Shown here piece by piece: positions 43,334-51,205 of a stretch of 64,000 bases of DNA. The translations under genes were made by a program, and so were the position numbers. The notes beneath the pieces are model-generated. The model did not search any database. It was not told the origin of the DNA and was given only the letters and a program-made list of their open reading frames with translations. This stretch comes from CALANV01 sp036381615 (GTDB lineage Bacteria > Pseudomonadota > Alphaproteobacteria > CACIAM-22H2): contig DASVCL010000027.1 in the NCBI GenBank assembly GCA_036381615.1, positions 62,001-126,000 on the forward strand, read 5' to 3'. Every line of letters starts with the position of its first letter. Within the stretch, counting starts at the first letter, position 1.

Positions 43334-43381
43334 GCAGGGTCGTCCCTGCGGCAAAGAACGAAACGCGGGGTCGTCCCCGCG
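43334..43381 (-). promoter_or_regulatory. Guanidine-II (mini-ykkC) riboswitch
   Basis: In the mRNA sense there are two hairpins, CGCGGGG-ACGA-CCCCGCG (43381-43364) and GCAGGG-ACGA-CCCTGC (43349-43334), joined by 14 nt. Both loops are ACGA, as in mini-ykkC. The second hairpin ends 19 nt before the sugE ATG, just ahead of the SD. Guanidine binding should stabilise the loop-loop contact and free the SD. Confidence 0.93.
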
Positions 43382-43390
43382 CCGGCTCCT

Positions 43391-43419
43391 AGATAATGGA
43401 CCGCTGTATGGGACTTCAA
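43391..43419 (-). promoter_or_regulatory. Promoter of the riboswitch-sugE transcript
   Basis: On the minus strand TTGAAG (43419-43414), a 17-bp spacer and TTATCT (43396-43391). The expected start is a few bases ahead of the first riboswitch hairpin, which fits well. Confidence 0.75.
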
Positions 43420-43604
43420 GGTTGCCGCCCGCCGGACGGCGCCTGTCTGCATCGCCATGCGCCGCGGGACCACCTGCCGCGCCCATCGCGCAGTTGTCAG
43501 ATTCCGCCGATCGCCCTAAACCGTAACGGCACGCCATCCGCGTGCGCGCGATCCGCGCGCGGACCGCGTATTCATGTTCATGGTCGCGTCGCACAGGAGA
43601 GCCC

Positions 43605-44546
43605 GTGCCGCAATCCGTCTCGCCCCGCATCGCCGCCATCGGCGAATGCATGATCGAATTGCGTCATCTGGCCGAGGATCGCCTGGAGCTCGCCTTTGGC
43701 GGCGACACGTTCAACACCGCCGTCTATCTCGTGCGCGCCGGGCGGGCGCGCGGGTTCAAGGTCGATTACGTCACCGCGCTCGGAACCGATCCCTACAGCG
43801 CGGCGATGCGGGCCTTCTTCGCACGCGAAGGCGTCGGAACCGACCTCGTCGGCACGCGACCGGATCGCCTGCCGGGCCTCTATGCGATCCGCACCGACGC
43901 CAAGGGCGAGCGCACGTTCTACTACTGGCGGCGCGAGGCCGCAGCACGCGCCATGTTCGACGGCGCGGCCGGCGATGAGCTGGCGGCGGCGCTCGCCGGC
44001 TACGACTGGCTCTACCTGTCGGGCATCACCGTTTCGATCCTCGACGAGGCGGGCCGCGCGCGGCTGCTGGCGACGCTCGACCGCGCCCGCGCCCGCGGCG
44101 GCCGGGTCGTGTTCGACAGCAACCACCGGCCGCGCAACTGGCCGGATCCCGACGCCGCGCGCCGTGCCTATATCGAGGTCCTGCGGCGAACCGATGTGGC
44201 GTTACCGACTTTCGGCGACGAGCAGATGCTGTTCGGCGACGCCGACCCGCGCGCGACCATCGCCCGGCTCCACGCCCTCGGCGTCGGCGAGATCGCCGTC
44301 AAGAACGGCAGTGCGCCGGCGCTGGCCTCCGACGGCCGCGCGGTGCTCGAGATCGCGGCGACGCCGGTCGCGAACGTCGTCGACACGACGGCGGCGGGCG
44401 ATGCCTTCAACGGCGGCTATCTCGCCGCGCGCATCGCGGGCCTGCCGATCGCCGCGGCGGTCGAACACGGCCATGCGACGGCGGGTGCGGTCGTCCAGCA
44501 TCGCGGCGCCATCATCCCGGCCGACGCGATGCCCGCACCGGTCTGA
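43605..44546 (+). CDS. PfkB-family sugar kinase, 2-keto-3-deoxygluconate kinase-like
   Basis: Ribokinase-fold kinase, 313 residues, from GTG 43605 with SD AGGAG 5 bp upstream (reads VPQSVSPRIAAIGECMIELR). The GGDTFNTAVYLVRAG block and the ATP-site DTTAAGDAFNGGYLAARIAG are family signatures; the anion hole is AAGD rather than GAGD. FDSNHRPRNWPD is typical of KDG kinases. No KDPG aldolase is adjacent. It is followed by the EamA transporter after 26 bp. Confidence 0.83.
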   Translation: MPQSVSPRIAAIGECMIELRHLAEDRLELAFGGDTFNTAVYLVRAGRARGFKVDYVTALGTDPYSAAMRAFFAREGVGTDLVGTRPDRLPGLYAIRTDAKGERTFYYWRREAAARAMFDGAAGDELAAALAGYDWLYLSGITVSILDEAGRARLLATLDRARARGGRVVFDSNHRPRNWPDPDAARRAYIEVLRRTDVALPTFGDEQMLFGDADPRATIARLHALGVGEIAVKNGSAPALASDGRAVLEIAATPVANVVDTTAAGDAFNGGYLAARIAGLPIAAAVEHGHATAGAVVQHRGAIIPADAMPAPV

Positions 44547-44572
44547 CGCGGGGCCGATCGCAGGCGCGCACC

Positions 44573-45424
44573 ATGAAACTCGACCTCCTCGTCGTCGGCC
44601 TCGTCCTGCTTTCCGCGCTCATCCACGCGAGCTGGAACGCCATCGTCAAGTCCGACAGGGATCAGCTGGTCTCGTTCGCGCTCGTGATGTTCGCCGGCAC
44701 CGTGATGGGTCTGATCGCAGTCCCGTTCCTGTCCCTGCCCGGCGCCGCGGCGTGGCCCTTCCTCATCGCATCCACCCTGATCCATAACGCCTACTATTTC
44801 TTTCTGCTGCGCGCCTACGCGCATGGCGATCTCAGTCACGTCTATCCGATCGCGCGCGGACTCGGGCCGCTCCTGGTCGCCCTGCTGTCCGGCACGCTCA
44901 TCGGCGAACATCTGACGGCCGGCGAGGCGGCGGGTGTCAGCCTCGTATCCGTCGGCATCATCGCGCTCGCGCTGTCGAAAGGTCTGCCTCGCGCATCGGA
45001 ATGGCGGCCCACGCTCTACGCCGTCGCGACCGGCGCCACGATTGCCGGCTACACGATCGTCGACGGCCTCGGCGCCCGCGCCTCGAACGACGCGCTCAGC
45101 TACATCGCCTGGCTCAACGTGCTCGAGGGGCCGTGGGTGATGCTCGTCGCGATCATGCAGCGCGGGCGCGCCATCGCACCTTATCTGCGCAAGCACGCCT
45201 GGCGCGGCGTCGCGGGCGGCGTCATCGCCACGGTCGGTTACGGCATCGCCATCTGGGCGCTCAGCCTCGGCGCCATGGCGCATGTCGCGGCGCTGCGCGA
45301 GACGTCCGTCCTGTTCGGGGCGCTGATCGGCACCGTTCTGCTGCGCGAAGCCTTCGGCTTCCGGCGCGTCATTGCCGCCGCGCTCATCGTCGGCGGCCTC
45401 CTCCTGATGCACATACCGTTTTAG
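44573..45424 (+). CDS. EamA/DMT family transporter
   Basis: A 283-residue protein with about ten hydrophobic helices in two EamA repeats. The first repeat has LIHASWNAIVKSDRDQL and YPIARGLGPLLVALLSGTLI; the second has AHVAALRETSVLFGALIGTV and ends in VGGLLLMHIPF. Substrate unknown. It lies 26 bp after the sugar-kinase gene on the same strand and converges with the Nudix gene. Confidence 0.88.
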   Translation: MKLDLLVVGLVLLSALIHASWNAIVKSDRDQLVSFALVMFAGTVMGLIAVPFLSLPGAAAWPFLIASTLIHNAYYFFLLRAYAHGDLSHVYPIARGLGPLLVALLSGTLIGEHLTAGEAAGVSLVSVGIIALALSKGLPRASEWRPTLYAVATGATIAGYTIVDGLGARASNDALSYIAWLNVLEGPWVMLVAIMQRGRAIAPYLRKHAWRGVAGGVIATVGYGIAIWALSLGAMAHVAALRETSVLFGALIGTVLLREAFGFRRVIAAALIVGGLLLMHIPF

Positions 45425-45440
45425 CGGCGGGCCGTGCTTC

Positions 45441-45977
45441 TCAGCGGTCGCCCGTCTCGCCGGGCGGATTGGTGCGCGCGCAGAACTCGCGCGCCTCGCC
45501 GACTTCGCGCCAGTGATTGAGCGCCCAGCGGACCGACGGGAACGCCAGCTCGTGCCACGGCACCTCGTCCCAGCCGAACAGGCCGACTTCTTCGCTTTCC
45601 GGCCCCGCCGCGATGTCGGGCGTCTCGAGCCGCGCGCGGAAGATGAGCTGCACCTGGCTGAGGCGCGGGATGTTGTACACGGCGAGCAGCCCGTCGATGG
45701 CGATGCGGGCGCGAGCCTCCTCCCACGCCTCGCGACGCGCGCCGTCCATCGCGCTTTCGTTGAGCTCGAGATAGCCGGCCGGGAGCGTCCAGAATCCCTT
45801 GCGCGGCATGATGCTGCGGCGGCACAGCAGCACCTTGTCCTGCCAGCGCACGACGGCACCCACGACGATCTTCGGATTGTCGTATTGGACGAATCCGCAG
45901 TCGGGACAGATCAGGCGCTCGCGCGTGTCGCCGTCGGGCACGGCGCGGATGGAGGGGCCGGCGGGCTTCGCGGTCAT
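45441..45977 (-). CDS. Nudix hydrolase
   Basis: A 178-residue Nudix protein. The N-terminal half zinc ribbon is RLICPDCGFVQYDNPKIVVG. The Nudix box is GYLELNESAMDGARREAWEEARARI, read in two parts: the leading Gly-Tyr-Leu-Glu and the REAWEEAR core. The canonical Gly after EE is Ala-Arg here. ATG 45977 (MTAKPAGPS) is preferred over the longer open frame. Such proteins often hydrolyse ADP-ribose or NADH. It converges on the EamA gene with a 16-bp gap. Confidence 0.88.
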   Translation of the reverse strand: MTAKPAGPSIRAVPDGDTRERLICPDCGFVQYDNPKIVVGAVVRWQDKVLLCRRSIMPRKGFWTLPAGYLELNESAMDGARREAWEEARARIAIDGLLAVYNIPRLSQVQLIFRARLETPDIAAGPESEEVGLFGWDEVPWHELAFPSVRWALNHWREVGEAREFCARTNPPGETGDR

Positions 45978-46070
45978 GGGGCTAATCTGGCGCGAGGCCG
46001 GATGGCTCCGCAAGCCGGTTGGCGCGCACCCGTCCGAACGCACGCCTCTGCCAGGGGCGAACGCGTCCGG

Positions 46071-46373
46071 TCAGACGACCATGTTGATGAAGCTGCCCCG
46101 CGGCAGCACCTTGGCCGTCGACGGCGCGCTCGGCGCCGCGGACGGGCCGGCCGCCGGTGCGCCTGCCGCGGGCGATGCGACGGGCGACGACTTCAGATTC
46201 TGGAAGGCAGCCTTCGCCGCGGCACGGGCCGCCTCGGGCGGCGTCACCGGGCGGGTGCCTGCGGACGGCGCACTTGGCTGCGGCGCCGCAACCTGGCGCG
46301 GCGCGGCGTTCGCCTGCATGTCGCCGAGACGCGAGAGAGCGTGAAGCAGCGATGTGCTGGGCGGAATCTGCAT
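46071..46373 (-). CDS. Hypothetical Ala/Pro-rich protein
   Basis: A 100-residue frame from MQIPPSTSLLHALSRLGDMQ. The middle is low-complexity Ala/Pro/Ser, with a short possible helix (PEAARAAAKAAFQNLKSS), and the C-terminus ends KVLPRGSFINMVV. No family is recognised. The start at 46373 is chosen because the sequence before it is unlike a protein; the SD is weak. It is divergent from the secreted protein at 46508. Confidence 0.5.
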   Translation of the reverse strand: MQIPPSTSLLHALSRLGDMQANAAPRQVAAPQPSAPSAGTRPVTPPEAARAAAKAAFQNLKSSPVASPAAGAPAAGPSAAPSAPSTAKVLPRGSFINMVV

Positions 46374-46507
46374 GCGCCGGCAGTCTGGAGGGATCTCTCC
46401 TAATCGATCGTTAACACGGACGGGCCGGAATAATGCCGATGCGTCCGTGTTAGTATGCTCGGCCGCCACGAGAAACCTGGTGGCTGCCGAGAAAGGGAGA
46501 CGCAACG

Positions 46508-46753
46508 ATGATCAGACGTACCCTGTTTGCCGCCGTCGGTCTGGCCCTGCTCGCGACCCCAGCCCTTGCGAACCAGTGCCCGGCCAATATGCGCCAGATC
46601 GATCAGGCGATGGCCAGCGCGCAATTGTCCGCCGCGGACAAGGAGAAAGTGACGCAGCTCCGCAATGAAGGCGAGGAGCTGCACAAGGCGGGCAAGCATG
46701 CCGAGTCGATGCAGAAGCTTAGCGAGGCCAAGCAAATTCTGAAGATCCAATAG
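46508..46753 (+). CDS. Small secreted helical protein
   Basis: An 81-residue protein with a signal peptide MIRRTLFAAVGLALLATPALA and a 60-residue mature helix-rich part (QCPANMRQIDQAMASAQLSA, then EGEELHKAGKHAESMQKLSE). The Leu/His/Lys pattern resembles a single TPR-like hairpin. SD GGGAGACGC precedes the ATG. It lies 57 bp before the sigma-factor gene on the same strand and could be its regulon member. Function unknown. Confidence 0.72.
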   Translation: MIRRTLFAAVGLALLATPALANQCPANMRQIDQAMASAQLSAADKEKVTQLRNEGEELHKAGKHAESMQKLSEAKQILKIQ

Positions 46754-46810
46754 CGCCTGCCACGCGCCCGGCCGGGTCCGCCGGATTCGGTCGGGCTGCG
46801 TCCCCGGCGT

Positions 46811-47326
46811 ATGGCCCGCCCACCGCAGGATCATCCGCTCATCGCGCAGATCCCGCATCTGCGGCGCTATGCGCGCGCGCTCATGGGCGACCGGGCCATG
46901 GCCGACGACCTCGTCCAGGACTGCCTCGAGCGGGCCTGGAGCCGGTTTCACCTGTGGCGGGAAGGCAGCAACCTGCGCACCTGGCTGTTCACGATCATGC
47001 ATAATCTCCATGCCAACGCGGTCCGTAGCGCGACGCGGCGACCGGCGACGGTGCCGGTCGACGCGCCCGGCGTGATCGCGCCGACGCGGCCCGCGCAGGA
47101 GGACGGGCTTGAGGTCGCCTCGATCGACGCCGCGCTCGCGCAGCTGCCCGAGGATCAGCGTCAGGTGATCCTGCTCGTCGGACTCGAGGGAATGAGCTAC
47201 CAGGAGGCGGCCGCGAGCCTTGGCGTGCCGATCGGCACCGTCATGAGCCGCCTGCACCGCGGCCGCGAGCGGTTGCGGCAGATCCTTGCCGCCGCCGGCG
47301 GCCCGACCCTACGGAGGGTCAAGTGA
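46811..47326 (+). CDS. ECF-type RNA polymerase sigma factor
   Basis: A 171-residue sigma factor with region 2 (LRRYARALMGDRAMADDLVQ, DCLERAWSRF, NLRTWLFTIMHNLHAN) and region 4 (LPEDQRQVILLVGLEGMSYQ, EAAASLGVPIGTVMSRLHRG). No region 3, as expected for the ECF class. It is coupled to the anti-sigma gene through a GTGA overlap at 47323-47326. Confidence 0.93.
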   Translation: MARPPQDHPLIAQIPHLRRYARALMGDRAMADDLVQDCLERAWSRFHLWREGSNLRTWLFTIMHNLHANAVRSATRRPATVPVDAPGVIAPTRPAQEDGLEVASIDAALAQLPEDQRQVILLVGLEGMSYQEAAASLGVPIGTVMSRLHRGRERLRQILAAAGGPTLRRVK

Positions 47327-48105
47327 TTCCCCGGCCGGTCAGCGAGGACGAGCTCCACGCCTTTGTCGACGGTGAGCTCGAGGCGATGCGTCGGGCCGAC
47401 GTCGAGGCGTGGCTCGCCGACAACCCCGAAGCCGCCGCCCGCGTCGCCTTTTACCGGCAGGTCAACGAAGCGTTGCATCGGCGCTACGACTACGTCCTGG
47501 CCGAGCCGGTGCCGCCGGCCATGATGCGCCCGCCGCGCTGGCGTTTGCCGGCGACGATGGCACGCGCCGCCCTCGCCGCGAGCTTCCTTGTCGCCGGCCT
47601 CGTCGGCGGCTGGTTCGCGAACCAGGCACTGCGTGCGCCGCAGATCGTCGAGCGGGTCGTCCAGGTGCCGGTGCCGATGACGGCACAGGCGGCGATGGCG
47701 CATGCCATGTACGCGGCGGAGGTGCGTCACCCCGTCGAGGTCGGCGCCAACGAGGAGGCGCATCTCGTGCGCTGGCTGTCGAACCGCATGGGTCGCGAGG
47801 TCAAGGCCCCGCATCTCCAGGCGCTCGGCTATCGGCTGATGGGCGGGCGCCTGCTGCCGGCCGCCGACGGCGGCGCGGCGTGCCAGTTCATGTACGAGAA
47901 CGCGAGCGGCACCCGCGTCACCCTGTTCATCCGCAACGCCGGCGCGGATCAGAAGGAAACCGCGTTCCACTTCAAGGTCGAGAGCAACGGGGTCAGCGTG
48001 TTCTACTGGATCGACCGCCACTTCGGCTACGCGCTTTCGGCCAACCTTCCGCGCGACGAGCTGCTTCGCCTCGCCCGCGCCGTCTACGACCAGCTCAGCC
48101 TGTGA
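47323..48105 (+). CDS. Anti-sigma factor (membrane)
   Basis: A 260-residue protein starting at GTG 47323, overlapping the sigma-factor stop. The N-terminus EDELHAFVDGELEAMRRADV is the anti-sigma binding domain, but it lacks the HxxxCxxC zinc motif. A single membrane helix follows (ARAALAASFLVAGLVGGWFA, about residues 84-103), then a periplasmic sensor of about 150 residues (HLQALGYRLMGGRLLPAADG). The signal sensed is unknown. It converges on the cyclophilin-like gene. Confidence 0.86.
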   Translation: MIPRPVSEDELHAFVDGELEAMRRADVEAWLADNPEAAARVAFYRQVNEALHRRYDYVLAEPVPPAMMRPPRWRLPATMARAALAASFLVAGLVGGWFANQALRAPQIVERVVQVPVPMTAQAAMAHAMYAAEVRHPVEVGANEEAHLVRWLSNRMGREVKAPHLQALGYRLMGGRLLPAADGGAACQFMYENASGTRVTLFIRNAGADQKETAFHFKVESNGVSVFYWIDRHFGYALSANLPRDELLRLARAVYDQLSL

Positions 48106-48108
48106 TCG

Positions 48109-48475
48109 TCACTCGACGCGCTCGACCCGGATCTTCGCCCCGGCCTTGACGGTCTTGAGGCGGGTGACGTCGTCCGCCGTGCGTCCCCACAGATTCCAGC
48201 CGGATCTCGTCGCCGCGCGAGATCGGCGTCGGCCCGAACCCGATCGCGATCGCATCGCCGTCTGGCCAGAAGGCAAGCTCCCCGCGCGCGACGACGTCAC
48301 GCGCCGACGCCTCGCGCGCGACGCTGACCGGCGTCGTGAAATAGACCTCGTCACCCCAGGTCTGCGCCCGCGCCTCGAACGGCGCCGCCTGCCACAGCGC
48401 ATCCGCCGTCGGCGTGTCGAACATGTCCACGGTCAGCGCAATTCCATCGACGATGATCTTGAGTCGGCGCGCCAT
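48109..48475 (-). pseudogene. Cyclophilin-like fold protein, frameshifted
   Basis: From ATG 48475 the frame reads a good cyclophilin-like protein (RLKIIVDGIALTVDMFDTPT, QTWGDEVYFTTPVSVARE, FGPTPISRGDEIRLES). At about 48200 the similarity jumps to another frame, which continues NLWGRTADDVTRLKTVKAG and ends KIRVERVE at 48109. The uninterrupted frame instead runs into an unrelated Arg/Gly-rich tail to 48095. AATCT-type sequence at the joint suggests a small slippage deletion. It could also be a sequencing error. Confidence 0.62.
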
Positions 48476-48662
48476 CTTCGCGAACCCCGGGGCTCCGTAA
48501 TCGATACGTTGACAGTGTGTCGCGGGTCCCGGCGCGGATCAATGGCGGCACCGCTGGCGTCGCGAACGCGGGACCACACGGATCCGGACGGTTCCGCGTG
48601 CCGCGTCGCCGTAGTACGAAACGGGGGCCGGCGCTCCGGCCGGCTTTCAGGGAGTTGGCACG

Positions 48663-50342
48663 ATGGCGCTGGGGCGCAGCATCTATCATGACTTTCCGAC
48701 CTATGCGTTCCGGCGCCCGCCGGAATTGGACGGACAGGCCCGACGGCATCCGGTCGCCATCGTCGGCGGCGGGCCGGTGGCATTGACGCTCGCCATCGGC
48801 CTCGCCCGTTACGGCGTACCCAGCGTCGTCATCGAGCCGCGGGATTGCGTCAGCTTCGGCAGCCGCGCCTGCTGCATCTCGCGACGCAGCCTCGAGATCT
48901 GGGACCATTTCGGCGTCGTCGAACGGCCGCTCGCCAAGGGGCTGGCATGGACCGGCGGACGCAGCTTCTGGCATGGCCATCAGGTGCTCGCGTTCGAGAT
49001 GCCGCACGATGCGGACCAGAAGCACCCGCCGATGATCAACCTGCAGCAATGCTACGCGGAGCAGTTTCTCGTGGATGCGCTGGCAGAACTGCCGCAGGCG
49101 GAGCTTCGCTGGCAGAGCCGCGTCACCGCTGCCGTACCTCACGACGATTTCGTGCGGCTCACGATCGAGACGCCGGAAGGCGTCTACGACCTCGAGGCCG
49201 ACTGGGTCGTCGCGGCGGACGGCGCCCGAAGCTTCATGCGCGAGGCCCTCGGCCTTTCCCTTGAGGGCACGTCCTACGAGGGACGCTACCTGATCGCCGA
49301 CATCAGGCTCAGGAGCGATCATCCGACCGAGCGGCGGGCATGGTTCGACCCGGCCTCGAATCCGGGTTCGACCGTGCTGATGCACCGGCAGCCGGACGAC
49401 ATCTGGCGGGTCGATTACCAGCTGCGCGACGACGAGGATGCGGAGATCGAGCTGCGCGAGGAACGCGTGCGCGCGCGCATCGACGCGCATCTCGGGATGA
49501 TCGGCGAACGCATGGATTACGAGCTGATCTGGATCAGCCTCTACAAGGCCCATTGCCTGACGCTTGCGCGCTACCGGCATGGCCGGGTCCTGTTCGCCGG
49601 CGATGCGGCCCATCTCGTCCCGATCTTCGGCGTGCGGGGACTCAATTCGGGCATCGACGATGCCGGCAATCTGGCCTGGAAGCTGGCCGCCGTGATCCAG
49701 GGCTGGGGCGGCGAGGCCCTGCTCGACAGCTACAGTCACGAACGCGTCTTCGCTGCGCACGAAAACATCCGGCAGGCGCGCAAGAGCACGCTGTTCATGA
49801 CGCCGCCGTCGCCGGGGTTCGCCCTGATGCGCGACGCGGCGCTGAGCCTTGCGGTGCGTCACGACTTTGCCCGGCCGCTCGTCAATCCGCGCCAGACCAC
49901 GGCCATCACGTTCCCGGACTCGATCATCAATACGCCCGATGACGGCACCGGACTCGCGGGGCCCCCGGTGGGGGCGACGCTGCCGACCTGTCCCGTCGCG
50001 GTGCGGCGCGGCAACCGGGCATGGGACGGATACCTGCTCGATCTCGTCGGGCTCAGGCCGGCGGTCGTGCTGTTCGCGGGCGATGCGACGGCGGAGACGG
50101 CCGTGCAGGCCGCGGCGGCGCAGGGTCCGCTCGACGTCGTCCTCGTCACCGCGGACGATTGCACCGCCGCGCATGCCACGGTCGCCTGGGACGTTCGCGG
50201 CCGGGCACGGCGGCTCCTCGACGGCGCACCCGGCACGGGCTATCTCGTCCGGCCCGATGGCCACATCGCCGCACGATGGCGGCATTTCGATGCGGCGCGG
50301 TTTGCGGCCGCCCACGCCCGCTTGCTCAAAGGTGGAGATTGA
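48663..50342 (+). CDS. FAD-dependent aromatic monooxygenase (PheA/TfdB/MhpA type)
   Basis: A 559-residue class A flavoprotein hydroxylase. The FAD Rossmann motif is HPVAIVGGGPVALTLAIGLA, the DG motif is DWVVAADGARSFMREALG, and the second FAD motif is GRVLFAGDAAHLVPIFGVRG. The C-terminal thioredoxin-like region, about residues 440-559, is present. SD AGGGAG lies 8 bp before the ATG. The DUF2783 gene begins 3 bp after the stop, a recurring partner of this enzyme class. Probable substrate: a phenolic or hydroxybenzoate-like compound. Confidence 0.9.
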   Translation: MALGRSIYHDFPTYAFRRPPELDGQARRHPVAIVGGGPVALTLAIGLARYGVPSVVIEPRDCVSFGSRACCISRRSLEIWDHFGVVERPLAKGLAWTGGRSFWHGHQVLAFEMPHDADQKHPPMINLQQCYAEQFLVDALAELPQAELRWQSRVTAAVPHDDFVRLTIETPEGVYDLEADWVVAADGARSFMREALGLSLEGTSYEGRYLIADIRLRSDHPTERRAWFDPASNPGSTVLMHRQPDDIWRVDYQLRDDEDAEIELREERVRARIDAHLGMIGERMDYELIWISLYKAHCLTLARYRHGRVLFAGDAAHLVPIFGVRGLNSGIDDAGNLAWKLAAVIQGWGGEALLDSYSHERVFAAHENIRQARKSTLFMTPPSPGFALMRDAALSLAVRHDFARPLVNPRQTTAITFPDSIINTPDDGTGLAGPPVGATLPTCPVAVRRGNRAWDGYLLDLVGLRPAVVLFAGDATAETAVQAAAAQGPLDVVLVTADDCTAAHATVAWDVRGRARRLLDGAPGTGYLVRPDGHIAARWRHFDAARFAAAHARLLKGGD

Positions 50343-50345
50343 TCG

Positions 50346-50534
50346 ATGGCCTCTGCCCTTTCCGTCGAAGACCTGGAAAGCGTCTGGGAGCAGCTCGCGG
50401 TCGCCATCGACCGTGCCGGCCCGACACGCGACCGGCTGTTCCTCGCCAAGCTCGCCGTTCTGCTCGCCAATGCGCTCGGCGACCGGACGGCGGTCGAACG
50501 CCTGATCGACGCGGCACTGGCAGATCTCGAATGA
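50346..50534 (+). CDS. DUF2783 domain-containing protein
   Basis: A 62-residue, all-helical acidic protein (SALSVEDLESVWEQLAVAID; RLFLAKLAVLLANALGDRTA; VERLIDAALADLE) matching DUF2783 by length, motif and context. It starts 3 bp after the monooxygenase stop, with an SD-like GGTGGAG. The fixed pairing suggests an accessory subunit or chaperone. A terminator follows at 50596. Confidence 0.85.
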   Translation: MASALSVEDLESVWEQLAVAIDRAGPTRDRLFLAKLAVLLANALGDRTAVERLIDAALADLE

Positions 50535-50595
50535 CCGTCGCCACCGCCGGTTGACGCGCGGCGTCGTTTGTGGTGTCGTCGGGGCCGGATCAGTG

Positions 50596-50634
50596 CGCCC
50601 GCCGGGTCGAACGTCCCTGGCGGGCGTTTCATTT
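50596..50634 (+). terminator. Rho-independent terminator after DUF2783
   Basis: CGCCCGCC (50596-50603) pairs with GGCGGGCG (50619-50626), extended by GG/CC, and is followed by TTTCATTT. It closes the monooxygenase-DUF2783 transcript. Confidence 0.82.
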
Positions 50635-50657
50635 GGACCGGCCCCGCGCGTGCCGCT

Positions 50658-50848
50658 GTCCCAGTGTCCCAGCGTCCCACACGCCCCCGTGTCCCACCGT
50701 CCCGGCGTCGTGTGCGACTTAAAGCCTACGAACGACGGCGCGGTTCCCCGCACGGGCGGCTGTCCCAGTGTCCCGCCGTCCCATCCATCGCGGTGTCCCA
50801 CTGTCCCACCGTTCCGGTGTCCCAGCGTGCCGGTGTCCCGCCCGTCCC
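50658..50848 (+). repeat. Two arrays of an 8-bp-period GTCCCANN repeat
   Basis: GTCCC-type pentamers occur at 50658, 50666, 50674, then after 17 bp at 50691, 50699 and a decayed 50707. After a 55-bp break they recur at 50762, 50770, 50778, then after 17 bp at 50795, 50803, 50811 (GTTCC), 50819, 50827 (GTGCC), 50835 and 50844. Both arrays begin CTGTCCCAGTGTCCC and both have three units before the 17-bp step, so one may derive from the other. The region lies between convergent genes and is not a CRISPR. Confidence 0.75.
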
Positions 50849-51205
50849 GCTAAAACGACCGCGACGCCGGCCGCGTCAGACGAGACAAGCCATTGAGCCG
50901 TCGCCAGATTCAGGCTTGGCGCCGGGTCCCGGCCGGGTGGATGGGACAGTACGCCACGTGTCCCAAAAAACTGTCCCGGGACACGGCCGCGCGCGGTTCC
51001 TCGGCAACCTTCGCGGTCGAAACCGGCCTTGGTGCTGCGCGGTTCGGATTCGACACCAAGGCCACGAAGGACCACGGCTGGCGCGCGGCCGGCCGATGCG
51101 AATGCGGGCGTCAGCGGCAAGATCGGGCATGGCGCATCCGCGCGTCGGCCCGACGGATGGGGAGGATCGCCGCCGGCCCGACCTGGCTTCCGCCTGTCCG
51201 GCGCC
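50849..51205. other. Gene-free region downstream of pgk
   Basis: No convincing gene. GTGTCCC (50958-50964) and GGGACAC (50978-50984) form a hairpin. On the minus strand TGTCCCGGGACA-G-TTTTTT (50983-50965) resembles a weak terminator for pgk, 220 bp after its stop. The TGTCCC word is shared with the repeat arrays upstream. Confidence 0.45.

Noticed and set aside
48351..50801. 816-codon minus-strand open frame opposite the FAD monooxygenase
   Set aside because: The plus-strand protein has full FAD motifs and a DUF2783 partner; the minus frame has none.
50658..50848. Repeat array considered as CRISPR
   Set aside because: The 8-bp period leaves no repeat/spacer structure of CRISPR size, and no cas genes are nearby.
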